From positions 42,772,542-42,836,541 of the forward strand of contig OY365809.1 in the NCBI GenBank assembly GCA_959347315.1: 64,000 nucleotides of DNA, written 5' to 3'. Below the pieces are notes generated by a model. The model searched no databases and was not told the origin of the DNA. It saw only the letters and a program-made list of their open reading frames with translations. Positions 10,001 to 18,494 of this stretch are shown here, piece after piece. Positions within the stretch are counted from its first letter, which is position 1, and each line of letters starts with the position of its first letter. A program made the translations under genes and the position numbers. The DNA is from Bimastos eiseni. Lineage: Eukaryota > Annelida > Clitellata > Crassiclitellata > Lumbricidae.

Positions 10001-12562
10001 TCACATGCAAGGCCTACTTCTTTTCCTATCCACCTTCATCATCTTCAACGCCATCATTATTGTCATCGTCATCGTCATCATCTTCGTCTTCTTCATCATC
10101 ATCAGTTCTACAATTCTTTCTCTCTTCTTACTCTTCTTCTTCTTTTTCTTTTTCTTCTTCTTCTTCTTCTCTACTTTCTTCATCTTCATCTTTCATCTTC
10201 TTCTTCATTTTGTTCTTTACATACATACATACATCACACATACACACATATATACATACTTTATTGTGCTTTTTCTTTTTCCACAACTGCTACTACAACT
10301 CCCCACTTCCCCTACTACTATCACTTCCCCTTCCACTTCACCTACTGTTTCCACTACTATTATTACTACTACTACTACTACTACCACTACTGCTACTACT
10401 ACTATTACTACCGTTTATTCTTTTCTACTTTCTTCGTCTTCATCTCCATCTTCATCTTCATATTTATCTTAATCTCCTTTATCTTCTTCTTCCCTTTATC
10501 TGCTTTACTTTTTGCCTGTTCTTCTTCTTCCTCCTCTTCTCCTCGTCAGTATTATTCGTCATCATTTTCTTCCTCGAAAGAGGGAATTTATTGACAGAGA
10601 GTGTTAGAGAAACAGAGAGGGAGAGGGAGTGAAACAGAGAGAGAGAGAGAGAGAGATAGAGTAAGTGAGAGAGAGAGAGAGATAGAGTAAGTGAGAGAGA
10701 GAGAGAGGGGGGAGAGTGAGAGAGAGAGGGGGGAGAGTGAGAGGAGAAAGAAACAGAGAGAGAGGCTGCCAGACAGAGACAGAGACAGACAGACAGAGAC
10801 AGACATAGACAGAGACAGAGAAGCAGACAGAGAGTGAGAGGCAGATAGCTAGATATGGAGAAGTATACCTACCACTTTATTTGAGTAGAATTCGATTCCA
10901 TAGTCGTTTCTTTCGACGCAGTAGACCCTCTTCCACCTTCTCATCGCTCCTGGTCCCTCGCCTTCCTTCACATCGATGTAGCCAGCCAACAGATCCGTTC
11001 GATCAACCGAATCGAACTGTCACCAAAGAAACCAAACCAAACATCGATCATTTTCGATGCTTGAATGTACGCAAGTGTGTGCATAAAAATGTACTGCTAA
11101 TAATACCAAAATACCAATACCAAAATACCAATACCAAAATACCAATACCAAAATACCAATACCAAAATACCAATACCAAAATACCAATACCAAAATACCA
11201 ATACCAAAATACCAATACCAAAATACCAATACCAAAATACCAATACCAAAATACCAATACCAAAATACCAATACCAAAATACCAATGCCAAAATACCAAT
11301 GCCAAAATACCGATACCAAAAGTCATTAAATTTAAAGGCGTCCATGTTGTCTTCTACACTTGAATGAATGCAAGCATGTGCGTATAATATACGCATATTA
11401 TGTATGTATGCACATAGGTATATGTGTATGTTTGTATGTGTATGTTTGTATGTGTATGTTTGTATGTGTATGTTTGTATGTGTATGTTTGTATGTGTATG
11501 AACTAGTAAGTTTGTACACGTAGGAATAATATATGCTGCTTGAGTGTTTGTGCATCACTCTGTTTATGTATGCATGTATGTGAGAATATGTATATATTTA
11601 TGTGTTTGAATATTATTGTATATTATGTATGCATTAAAAGCGGTGCAGAGCGCACAAGTAGGCATTTGAGAGAGACAACAACAGAGAGAGTCACGCTCTT
11701 TCACTTCCTCGTCCTTCTATTCCAGTTCCTGTTCCTCTTCAGATTCCCTTTCTTCCTCCACTCTTTCTACTTCTCTATCTCTTCAGGTTCCTCTCCCTAA
11801 TCTCTTTCTTTATCTCTTTCTCATCCTCTCCATTATTACTCTATATCCTTCCCCTTCTCTTTCTCTTCCTCTACATCTTCCTCTACCTCTTCCTCTCCAT
11901 ATTCTCCTGCTTTTTCTCTTCCTCTTCCTCTCCCTATTCTCTTTTCCCTCCTCTTCCTCTTTATGTACCTTGTCTTAGTCCTCCTCCTTCTCCATCTTCT
12001 TCTTCCTCCTCTTCTTCTTCTTTTTCACCATCTTGTTCATCTTCTTATGTCACAGGTTCACCGGAGAAAAGCTTTCCATTTATAGGTAATAAGGCAATAC
12101 CTTTTGTCTCAATAGTGAGGCACTGTGCTGTATTCGGTAGAACCCCTGGATCTTTGATAAAACGATTACGAACCAACTCATTCTGAACAATCTCATTGTT
12201 TCCACCCCGAATAAGTTATATAAAGCAATTGCGTATCGTGATTTTAATAAACTCATAATAATTAAGAACAGTGAAACAGAAGCTAGTAATAATGAACTAT
12301 TGGTTCATACACGATCCGATCAATTCTCATCAAGACTGAGGCTTGGAACTTCATGCTAGACCATATACTTACCAGCCTCGGTCTATTCCTGAAATATAAA
12401 GCTTAAAAGTCTTGGCCCTTAATGGACTTACCTCTCTGTACTTAAGTTTCAAGGTCTCTGGCTCCTTTTTCTCCGCTGCTTCTCTGGCTCTCTCGTATAT
12501 TGTCCAAGCTGCATTTAGAGAATATGAGATCCCGAACTGCCCCGCTAGGTCTGTTGCTCTTT
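1072..12562 (-). CDS. NIBAN-like: Niban/FAM129-family protein gene, 12 exons, both ends missing
   Basis: Twelve exons, read from high to low coordinates, have AG acceptors, GT donors and compatible phases, giving about 520 codons. Spans are 12432-12562, 10873-11016, 9855-9972, 8861-8973, 8133-8241, 7455-7564, 6454-6606, 5516-5678, 2921-2994, 2082-2327, 1577-1666 and 1072-1185. The PH-domain exon has RRWKRVYCVERNDYGIEFYS, close to the KKWKERYVVVKNDYAVESY stretch of human NIBAN1. The exon after it keeps the same spacing to a G-x-KVLT motif (GYKVLT here, GGKVLT in human). Later exons match the Niban helical core, for example EMLLEMVMASCLPPVLDLIL and DFDHDAIQLKRDVV. Niban proteins are cytosolic, PH-containing stress-response and anti-apoptotic phosphoproteins; that role is family knowledge only. 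An acidic insert (DDNDDEEEEDEDAQN) lies in the 2082-2327 exon. The start-codon exon was not found, and the C-terminus runs off the left edge. The 9855 donor and the 2994 acceptor are the least certain sites. Confidence 0.75.
1577..1666 (-). CDS. Niban-like gene, core exon GLDATVY
   Basis: Acceptor cttttccttgttag, donor CAG|gtcagt, phase 0 to 0, 30 codons. It encodes GLDATVYTLYLRLESGEDKF then EVLQEKILTQ, corresponding to the part of NIBAN1 just before the YDYDSSTIRKK segment. Confidence 0.75.
1716..1793. repeat. (ATGG/ATGA)n microsatellite
   Basis: Imperfect tetranucleotide array of ATGA and ATGG units in the intron between the 2082 and 1577 exons of the Niban-like gene. Confidence 0.9.
1954..2003. 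repeat. near-perfect 50 bp palindrome
   Basis: AAATGCATGTATATAGCCAT is followed by a TATA-rich centre and then its reverse complement ATGGCTATATACATGCATTT. The arms are about 23-25 bp with essentially no loop. It lies in an intron about 80 bp from an exon donor. Confidence 0.85.
2082..2327 (-). CDS. Niban-like gene, core exon with acidic insert
   Basis: Acceptor tatattttgcaag, donor AAG|gtcagt, phase 0 to 0, 82 codons. Helical sequence such as MKAVYLFALKMSRGLRSVSS is followed by the acidic block DDREEGDDNDDEEEEDEDAQ and then a short return to helix before the donor. The acidic block looks like an expanded GAN/GAC codon tract in a surface loop. It is not in human NIBAN1 as I know it. Confidence 0.75.
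2921..2994 (-). CDS. Niban-like gene, small core exon
   Basis: Donor AAG|gtaaaa is clear. It encodes ISYVRETYWTAVDYDEFPWC. An acceptor at gactgaag (start 2994) fits the incoming phase 1. The better-looking acceptor cgttacag (start 3004) would give an immediate stop unless a further exon lies between 3010 and 5515. Confidence 0.55.
3284..3787. mobile_element. TIR-bearing ATTCG-rich nonautonomous element
   Basis: The ends read ACCATGGAACGACTATTCG on the left, and the reverse complement of the right end reads ACCATGGAACGAATATTCG. Inside is a tandem array (about 3319-3480) of some four units of about 45-50 bp built on AATATTCGTAAATATTC, followed by more ATATTCG words near the right end. There is no transposase. 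A target-site duplication was not obvious, so exact ends are uncertain. It could be a hAT-like MITE. Confidence 0.55.
3966..4030. repeat. (GT)n microsatellite
   Basis: GTATGT and GTGTGT dinucleotide-rich tract ending in GCGTGCGTGC. Confidence 0.85.
4465..4795. mobile_element. foldback-like element with inverted 16 bp arrays
   Basis: Five head-to-tail copies of a 16 bp unit (AATCCGAAGGTTTGAT) lie at about 4468-4548. Two copies in opposite orientation (GAACCTTCGGACTAT) lie at about 4765-4795. Inside these is a 14 bp inverted repeat, CTAGAAGCTGGGTT near 4567 against AATCCAGCTTCTAG near 4671. A further array of the same motif occurs at 29645-29718. Nested inverted terminal arrays are typical of foldback or MITE-type elements. 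Confidence 0.55.
5180..5245 (-). mobile_element. SINE-like 3' tail, minus orientation
   Basis: TTGATATAGCGCCTCTTAAG, then AGGCGCTCCCAGTCC, is the reverse complement of the AGAGGCGCTATATCAA tail found on the plus strand at 22331, 48120 and 51790. It is in an intron of the Niban-like gene. Confidence 0.55.
5516..5678 (-). CDS. Niban-like gene, helical core exon 2
   Basis: Acceptor gcttattctttag, donor AAAG|gtacga, phase 0 in and 1 out, 54 full codons. It encodes VQALLDKIEPVLRRGLTPIA, similar to the LEELMGPVSSGFSEVR region of NIBAN1. The AT-rich flanks and coding-like composition agree with an exon. Confidence 0.8.
6454..6606 (-). CDS. Niban-like gene, helical core exon 1
   Basis: Acceptor gtgtgaatcttcag, donor ACG|gtaaga, phase 0 to 0, 51 codons. 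It encodes MLLEMVMASCLPPVLDLILE then QIKSRL, aligning by eye with the NIBAN1 helix LVMEELLPTLQTDLLPKMKG. The leading ATG is an internal methionine, not the gene start. Confidence 0.8.
6620..7450. other. intron, no feature seen
   Basis: Intron of the Niban-like gene. It is AT-rich unique-looking sequence with short GACAGA/AGAGAC-rich patches at 7240-7430 and no recognisable coding or repeat family. Confidence 0.5.
7455..7564 (-). CDS. Niban-like gene, linker exon
   Basis: Acceptor cttcattctag, donor GAG|gtcaga, phase 1 in and 0 out. The 36 codons include GRAFENTFDKISEKVDSLKG and a GW residue pair where NIBAN1 has GSWEM. The incoming phase fits the 8133 donor exactly. Confidence 0.75.
8133..8241 (-). 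CDS. Niban-like gene, end of PH domain
   Basis: Acceptor gtttcttctgtag, donor AAAC|gttagt, phase 0 in and 1 out. It encodes ERKEWIYFFQTCVRRSK, matching the C-terminal PH helix of Niban proteins, where human NIBAN1 has RFSALLSDCVRHLN. A TAG directly after the donor site supports splicing here. Confidence 0.75.
8861..8973 (-). CDS. Niban-like gene, PH-domain exon (SWALFHP)
   Basis: Acceptor ttaattgtcttag, donor AAG|gtaggc, phase 1 in and 0 out, 37 full codons. It encodes FPHDSWALFHPQRTKYVFRE, occupying the place of the tryptophan-containing late PH-domain strand in NIBAN1. Confidence 0.75.
9235..9485. repeat. diverged tandem duplication, unit about 130 bp
   Basis: TTTGGTGTTTACGCCTACGA at 9239 recurs as TTTGGTGTCTACACCAACGA at about 9369. 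Both copies continue through ATTACTAG, CAGTCGAAGAG, TCGGTGT and AAAGTATTGGC in the same order. It lies in an intron of the Niban-like gene. Confidence 0.75.
9559..10860. repeat. intronic low-complexity block
   Basis: TTAGTATT words from 9559-9790 are followed by the exon at 9855-9972. Then come TCATC/TTC-rich sequence, (TAC)n at about 10359-10412, CTT-rich sequence and GAGA-rich sequence at 10580-10860. Long ORFs in all frames here are pure low-complexity artefacts. Confidence 0.85.
9855..9972 (-). CDS. Niban-like gene, PH-domain exon with KVLT motif
   Basis: Acceptor ctttatcag, phase 0 in. The exon encodes AFDRKKKPKTTIQPTGYKVL and continues TKNIAKPFRDLIKPIAEGL. Phase 1 is needed to join the next exon, so the donor is CTCG|gtctgt at 9855. 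Two other phase-1 donors, ending at 9822 and 9810, would add about 11 or 15 residues. The reading frame stops shortly after those. Confidence 0.65.
10873..11016 (-). CDS. Niban-like gene, PH-domain exon
   Basis: Acceptor tttctttggtgacag; donor GTG|gtaggt. The exon is 48 codons, phase 0 to 0. It contains RRWKRVYCVERNDYGIEFYS, the most recognisable Niban PH-domain stretch in the window. The donor at 10873 was preferred over 10876 because keeping the valine gives exactly the human NIBAN1 spacing from N-K to the following KVLT motif. Confidence 0.8.
11101..11318. repeat. 14 bp minisatellite, about 15 copies
   Basis: Unit ACCAATACCAAAAT is repeated almost perfectly. The last three copies carry ATGCC or CGATACC variants. 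The unit length is not a multiple of three and the unit has no stop codons in several frames, which explains long spurious ORFs on both strands. Confidence 0.95.
11413..11502. repeat. 14 bp minisatellite, about 6 copies
   Basis: Unit TGTATGTGTATGTT is tandemly repeated, about 100 bp from the previous array and with the same period but a different sequence. Confidence 0.9.
11690..12060. repeat. CT-rich low-complexity intron
   Basis: TCTTCCTCT-type polypyrimidine sequence on the plus strand (purine-rich in the gene's sense strand). No coding signal. Confidence 0.8.
12432..12562 (-). CDS. Niban-like gene, first recognised exon (N-terminal helix)
   Basis: The acceptor ttcttgcacag and the donor GAG|gtaagt are both strong. 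The exon enters in phase 1 and leaves in phase 0, with 43 complete codons including GISYSLNAAWTIYERAREAA. It sits where Niban proteins have the helix before the PH domain. An upstream exon ending in phase 1 with the start codon must exist, but I could not identify it between here and 18 kb. Confidence 0.65.
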
Positions 12563-12569
12563 CTGTGCA

Positions 12570-14620
12570 AGAACACAACGGAAAATCCATTCCAGTCATA
12601 ACTAATTACAGGGCCGTCCAGATTGGTGTGTCCATGGGCAAATGCCTCCAATTTCAGATAGGGGGAATATTTTTTGAGTCTCGAGGGGATATGTTGCCTC
12701 TGAACACTTGGGACCGGGGGGGGGGGGGTTTGCCTCCATCATTCATGGAGTATTGACGCCCATGACTAATTGATCATCTATACATCACAGGCTTATTGTA
12801 ATTGTAGGGGTCCATTTTCCAATTTATGGGACGTTTTTACCTGAACAAGCGATTCAATTAATATAATCTGCCTGACAGTATATCGCAACCAATTCCACAG
12901 TACAGATGAATATCTGTACCATGTTAAAGATAGTAATCGCGCAACTAAAAGTGTGAATTCAACTTCTAATCAATGATTTATCCTATTCTGTGCATACAGT
13001 AATTTCCAATTTTATATATTTATTATGTTACACATTCATTGTGGCAATTGGTTTGGTTTGGTTAAAATAAAATTATCGTTATCGCCATTGCTATGAGTGA
13101 TCAAGTCAGTCAGTCAGTCAGTCAGTCAGTCAGTCAGTCAGTCAGTCAGTCAGTCAGTCAGTCAGTCAGTCAGTCAGTCAACATCCAATCAATCAAGTTC
13201 TAAATCAAACGGCAATCAATCGATATGCATTCAGTCAATCAGTCGTTGACCCAGTCAGTGGCCATTTATTTAGCGCCGGTACAAATTCAGGCTAGTCTAG
13301 TAGTTCAATTATCACTCAGATCAGTCAGCAACAAGTGGGTTCCAATACCTCGCAGTTCCTGTAGAGTTTCTTGACTGATTGGCAATGACATGGTTGCTAA
13401 TCTCAGCTCTGTAAGTTAAGCAAAATTCGCTGTGCATACGCCAATCCACGGTTCACTAGTTTTATACCGACGAATGCTTTGATATTGAACTGTTTGAAGA
13501 GTATACTCCACTCAATGTTCAATCTAGAGTCTTCAGTGCTTAGCTCTGCACATGATACAATACGTGTTCAAAATGCTCTCTGCAGCCTTAACTGTTCAAC
13601 TATGTCCTGTAAGTTGCTTTTAAGTCTCTCTGACGCGCTTCCTCGTTCTATGATGGCGTCGCACACGGTCGCTCGGTTCATGAATATCAAGCCAGAGACA
13701 TTCAACACCTGTTCAAGACTTGTCAAAGCTCAAAGCTGTAAACTCATCAAAGCGTAAACCTCCAAATGTCTAACTCTTACTCAAGATCATCATTTGAATA
13801 ATTATTACGAACGGTGCTGGTAATTCTGAGGCTATTTTGATCCTTTGAAACATCGACCTACGCAAAGACGTAGGGGCCTAGCCCTTCCCTCCATGTCGAA
13901 GTACTTTTGCAACTTGCTTTCAACCACCCAACTCTCCTACACCTTTAGAAGACCTTCCGTCGATAGGCTTGGCTGTTTTGGGTTTCAAGTTATGAGTGGC
14001 GTGGTTTTGTTAAATGAAATTTGTTAGGCAAACAATCGCCTTATTCAAAGCGCTTGATGGAGCGCGAAGCGTCAACTTCAGATGACACACGGTCCTCGCA
14101 TGAATGCTTTATACTCACACTTTTCCTCTACTATTACTGTGAACCAGGACCAAACATTGCTTCCCATCAGTTTATACAACGTACGTACGTATGGCATTGT
14201 TTGCATATTCGTTTAGGTTATGTATTTCTATGGCCAGTAACATAACATAGTGCCTTACAAGAACCTCACGTTGGCGCTCTGATAATTTATCATAGGCATC
14301 CGGAATTGAACGGGCGACCCCCAATAAACACTTTTTAAAGTCAACAAACCACAACTTCATTGAAAATACCTTAAATCTTACCGACAAATCCAAGTAATGC
14401 CTGACATTTCTGAGTTTTTAAGGTGACTTGTCATTCTGGATACGCCTGTGATTTAGATCATGTTTTGTCTTTGCCGCTATAGAGTGTAGACGTAACAAAA
14501 GCCTTGCTAGGTAGCACTATATCACATCAGTCCTAATTGTTGCTGGCTGAATTATTGCTACATGAATTACAGTATAGCCTGTTCACATCATACTAAATGA
14601 AGCATTGCTGTGAGTACGTA
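12570..14620. other. no convincing gene
   Basis: AT-rich sequence with a G13 run near 12715 and a (CAGT)n array at 13109-13178. Several 60-90 codon ORFs are present on both strands but none has both splice or start context and a recognisable protein. The missing first exon of the Niban-like gene may lie here or further right. Confidence 0.4.
13105..13178. repeat. (CAGT)n microsatellite, about 18 copies
   Basis: Perfect tetranucleotide array GTCAGTCAGTCA. Looser CAATCAGT words continue to about 13260. Confidence 0.95.
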
Positions 14621-14621
14621 C

Positions 14622-14776
14622 CAAACAGTCGCGATTAGCTAGAGCGTTCGGTATCGTGAAGTGGACAAGTTCAAGATTGTTATGTGAAGGACCGCTGAGC
14701 AAGTCAGTCACCCACAACTGCTCAGTTCCATCGACTGAAGCCTGTCTACTCGTTTGTGGCGCTTGATAAATGGATA
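14622..14776 (-). CDS. candidate isolated exon, unknown product
   Basis: Acceptor gatatcaacag and donor TTTG|gtacgt bound 51 codons (phase 1 in, 0 out). They include ASVDGTEQLWVTDLLSGPSH and LELVHFTIPNALANRDCL. Its phase does not fit directly onto the Niban-like exon at 12562. No family is recognised; it could be chance. Confidence 0.25.
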
Positions 14777-15243
14777 CTGTTGATATCATACGTCATTACG
14801 TTGCGATACACAAGTCACGCTGTTCCTATCTAGGGTTCGTCAGATAATGTTCGAGGTATTATCAAGGCTCTATATAAAGGCTTTTGAGCATGATATTATA
14901 GGCAAGTACTTCTTCATACATGTACATTACATTATGAAACTTTCAGTGTCGGTCGGCTTGAACTAAAGTATACATGAAGTACATACTTGAAGTCACGCAT
15001 GACCTGTCGATGAAATCGTGCTCATTTTGTGCGTCAATGAACAATCAGAGGCCAATCCCATAAAATGTTTAGCATGAAGTACATGGAGCGTATAGGCCTA
15101 TTGTTCCGCTTTGGCACGCCAGCGCAACATGCAAATGGTTCAAATGATAAGTAATTCTAAGCTTACAGCTTGATTTCTAACAAGTCGATGCTCGTCCATA
15201 ATATTAAAATGAAGAAGCATCGACTATGTTAAATGTCGAATGT

Positions 15244-15500
15244 GTCGTATCCCAAGGCTTCATTCTGGGTCCACTTCTGTGGCTGATGTATGCAAATGAC
15301 ATCTCGCATTCCTCATCAATGCTCCAGCTCATCATGTTTGCAGTCGATGCTAATGTGTTTGTATCCAGCAAATCTCTAACCGAAACTAACTAACCAGCTA
15401 AACATTGAGCTAGAGAAGGTTATTGTTTAGTTATAAGGAAATAAATTGTCTGCAAACCATGATGAAATAAGTTGTATCGTGTTCCGATCGAAGTGACGCA
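15244..15500 (+). pseudogene. LINE reverse-transcriptase relic
   Basis: Plus-strand translation gives SQGFILGPLLWLMYANDI, then MFAVDANVFVSS, then NKLSANHDEISCIVFRSK. These correspond to RT motifs (PQGSILGPLLFLIYINDI, the FADD catalytic box and the NKLSLN...FIVF block) of CR1/jockey-type LINEs. The FADD box is mutated to FAVD and there are in-frame stops between blocks. It belongs to the same LINE group as the 40430 and 53460 fragments. Confidence 0.75.
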
Positions 15501-15719
15501 CCTAACTATATCCGCATCCTCGGTTGCAGCGAACATCTCAGGAACTAATTACCCATTAATTCGAGATTCAACTTTGAACGTAGATCGCTCAATTTAGAAT
15601 CAACACCCATTGTATAATGCCCATTAAGAAATTAGATCACAGCACCATCAAGGACCTCCTGTTAACGTGTTTTCTGTTAACGTACATTCATGAATTTGTA
15701 TATAAATACACTGACACCT

Positions 15720-15755
15720 CGTGTATTTATATCGTATATATATATATATATTATG
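15720..15755. repeat. (TA)n microsatellite
   Basis: ATCGTATATATATATATATTATG tract within AT-rich sequence without genes. Confidence 0.8.
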
Positions 15756-16249
15756 TACTGCAATCCTGGATATGATTCAATTTTTCAATGAGGAGAGTAC
15801 AAGATATTGAAACTGCTTATCATGTCATCCCAAAAATCGAATAAGCAGTAAATGGGCATCAACTACTGATTAATATTAGCAGTCTTGACTATGAAACACG
15901 TGGGCGCAGTTGACTGAGGCTGTCACGGCTTTCGAGGAGCAAAGGTGAGCTCACAGTACACGGTGATTCCAAGATCACAGAGTAGAGGGGAAGGTGAAAT
16001 GAGAGAAGAAGGCAGCCATTTAAAACCTATGGTCAGTTGCTGGCGGGAGCCCAGTCTGATGAACTGGGTTTAGTGGAGTTAAGCTGCGGCAGGTTAAACG
16101 ACATCAAGGACTCAAGAGTTCCCATGAGTAACCTCGTGACCAATATATTATTCTCTATTGACCCAGCTATGAAATCATGCAGACAATGTCCAGACCTATG
16201 GAAGATGCGTCATAGGCAGAGCAATGCAGGTAGGCCTCGGAGTTGTTTG

Positions 16250-16395
16250 CATGATTGATGGTACTGAGCAGCTGTGCGTGAAAAACTTGCTCAAGGTCCC
16301 TACACCGTACACAATCACCTACATGTACTCGGACGAAGCTCGAACCCGTACTCTCCAAGTTACTGGGCACGCACTCTGACCAATCGACTGCCGTG
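16250..16395 (-). mobile_element. tRNA-derived SINE head
   Basis: Minus strand, from 16395 down, reads like a tRNA. It has a D-arm/A-box region CAGTCGATTGGTCAGAG, then an anticodon-arm-like segment, then B-box GGGTTCGAGCTTC. It continues into GGACCTTGAGCAAG and CAGCTGCTCAGT, a body block of the CCTTGGGCAAG type common in metazoan SINEs. It is not a functional tRNA because the acceptor stem does not close. Confidence 0.6.
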
Positions 16396-16574
16396 CTTCA
16401 AGTTAAATTATCTCATTCCATGTAACAAATAAGAACACAAGAAAGTGGAAAATGATAACGGCGGTTCGTGAGAGACCTCGGGCTCAATATTTGGTGAACT
16501 AATGTATCTGTGCTCATGATGCGCAGTCGAGCTCAGAGTTCAAGGGTGTAACTGGTTTGAACTTCCGCGATGTA

Positions 16575-16630
16575 TAATATATATATATATATATAGGTAT
16601 GTATATATAGAGAGAGAGAGAAAAAAAAAG
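16575..16630. repeat. (TA)n plus (GA)n plus A-run
   Basis: TATATATAT, then AGAGAGAGAG, then AAAAAAAAAG. Confidence 0.8.
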
Positions 16631-17089
16631 AGGCGCTATATACATTTGAAGACACGAGATTGCGGTATCAACATGATCGCATCAATTCAACAGTGCCTGT
16701 AGCCTCGACACCTACAGTTGGCCCACAGGTAGGTCTATGTTGGTACAAATGTATTGGCGCCTAAGATTATGGCCTCTTGGTTGCAATGTTGCGTGAAATT
16801 GCACTCATATGATTATTGACGGTCGATTAATTATATTGCCCGTTAGCAGTATAATTATTTTGTCATTACACAATATTATCTTTGTTTTCATGTCGTTGGT
16901 GGTCTTGTCTTCTGCATTTTTCACATTCTACGCATTCTTATACTCGGCATTGTCTGCGTTCTTTGTCGCACACTTGCTTGCAATCCTCTTGCTCCTTTAG
17001 CATTCTTTTATTTTTGCAGTGACATTACTGTTGCCAATGCTACCATCAGTTGTTACCATTACTAATAACATATTATTGTTATTACCATC

Positions 17090-17225
17090 GCTACTGCAAC
17101 TACTATTATTATTGTTGTTTTTACGATTATTGTTATAATTATAATTTATTATTATTATTATTGTTAGCACTTTTATCATTAGTATTAGTATTGTAACTTA
17201 CATTATTATTATGATTATTATTATG

Positions 17226-17258
<33 letters not shown>

Positions 17259-17400
17259 GTTATTATTGCCATCATCATCACCATCATTATTATTATTGTT
17301 GTAATTATTCTTATTATTATCACATCATCATTACGATTATTATTGTATGTAAAAGTGATAATGACAATAATAATAATCTTACTGTAATAGTAATGGCAAT
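17090..17400. repeat. (ATT)n-rich microsatellite block
   Basis: ATT/TTA trinucleotide arrays, densest at about 17205-17265, giving poly-Ile spurious ORFs. Confidence 0.9.
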
Positions 17401-17454
17401 AAGAAAACCTCAATCTGTGGGCATCATATCAACACTTCAAGCGGTCATCTGTTT

Positions 17455-17650
17455 GGTCTGATTCAGTGCTGTGTGTCTCGACATTGCCTTCAGCAAGACA
17501 CAGATCGAGTAACATCCACCTCGATTCACCTCTCAACTGAATTTATTACTTATCATAAGACTGGTTCCTGTTTCCAGTGGAGTTGATAAATAAAGCTACA
17601 GTAGAATGAAACTGCATCAATTGGATTGCAATAATCAATCACAAGGAGGC
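17455..17650 (+). mobile_element. decayed SINE body
   Basis: ATTGCCTTCAGCAAGACACA resembles the same CCTTGGGCAAGACAC body motif. It is followed by CACCTCGATTCACC and a tail with ATAAATAAAGC and ATTGGATTGCAATAATCAATC. No intact tRNA head is seen. Confidence 0.35.
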
Positions 17651-17659
17651 TGGTGGGCG

Positions 17660-18490
17660 AACAAGAAAAACTGGACGTAAGCCATTGCACCTTCAGAGAC
17701 AGAAGATTAATTTTCCATTCGCTCAGAGTGCCAGCAAACTTTGAAGTGCAAACTGACCTATAGGCCTACTCTCCATATTACAAGCATTACACAATTTGAA
17801 GACTGAAAAGATTTAAAGGTTTAATTGTTGAGTGCCATATTAGGCGCTGCGTCCAAGCAATTAGTCCGGGTGTGATGGTATTAATGGTTTTCTGTTTAAC
17901 TAAACTGTGTCGTAACGCTTGTGATTAGCGACGCCCTCCTTTATTTTAGCTGTTGAATGGCGCCAACAGAAATGGAAGTGGCAAGATTACTGCCAAATGC
18001 GACAGAACGCAATAAAGGATATTTGGTTATATAATATAATGACTTTTTTATGTTCGTCAGAAGGTTTCACAGGGAATCGTAATCAGTTTCAAGTTTAAAA
18101 AATTAAAATAAAGTGTTTTACCTAGATACGGTACGTTCTGAAAGAATGGTCATTTATTCCACTAAAATAGGAGATTAATAAAATGTGTATTGCACTAAAC
18201 AATTCTACGAAAAAAAAGAAGCAAAGAAACAAAGTTTCGAATTTCTGCATTGAACAGTTACTTAGTCTATTTGATCTGCTTACAGTCAGAAATATGCAAA
18301 CAGAATTGATGAAACCCAAATATTCTCTAAGTTTTATGTGGTCGGACTTATATAAATGGTTCGCCGTATTTGCACCTTTGTCGTTACTGAAATCCTCCAC
18401 CGATTGTTTGGAGTTTTCCACATCACATTAAAATAAGGTCAAGGATTGAATGTTGCTAAAGTCACTTTGCCATGATCATTCTCGATTATA
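17660..18490. other. no convincing gene
   Basis: AT-rich sequence downstream (3') of the peptide-precursor gene on the minus strand. ORFs at 18122-18431 are AT-driven and lack start or splice context. Polyadenylation-type AATAAA words occur on the minus strand but no single one stands out. Confidence 0.4.
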
Positions 18491-18494
18491 AACG

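Noticed and set aside
11020..11558. Repeat proteins such as (GIGILVLVFWYWY)n
   Set aside because: Artefact of the 14 bp minisatellite.
13105..13178. CRISPR-like regular repeat
   Set aside because: It is a perfect tetranucleotide array without spacers, in a eukaryotic genome.
14172..14393. Minus frame KKCLLGVARSIPDAYDKLSE as a Niban first exon
   Set aside because: Phase and sequence do not fit the 12562 acceptor, and no start context was seen; left unassigned.
16315..16395. Functional tRNA gene on the minus strand
   Set aside because: A- and B-boxes are present, but the acceptor stem does not pair and SINE body sequence follows.
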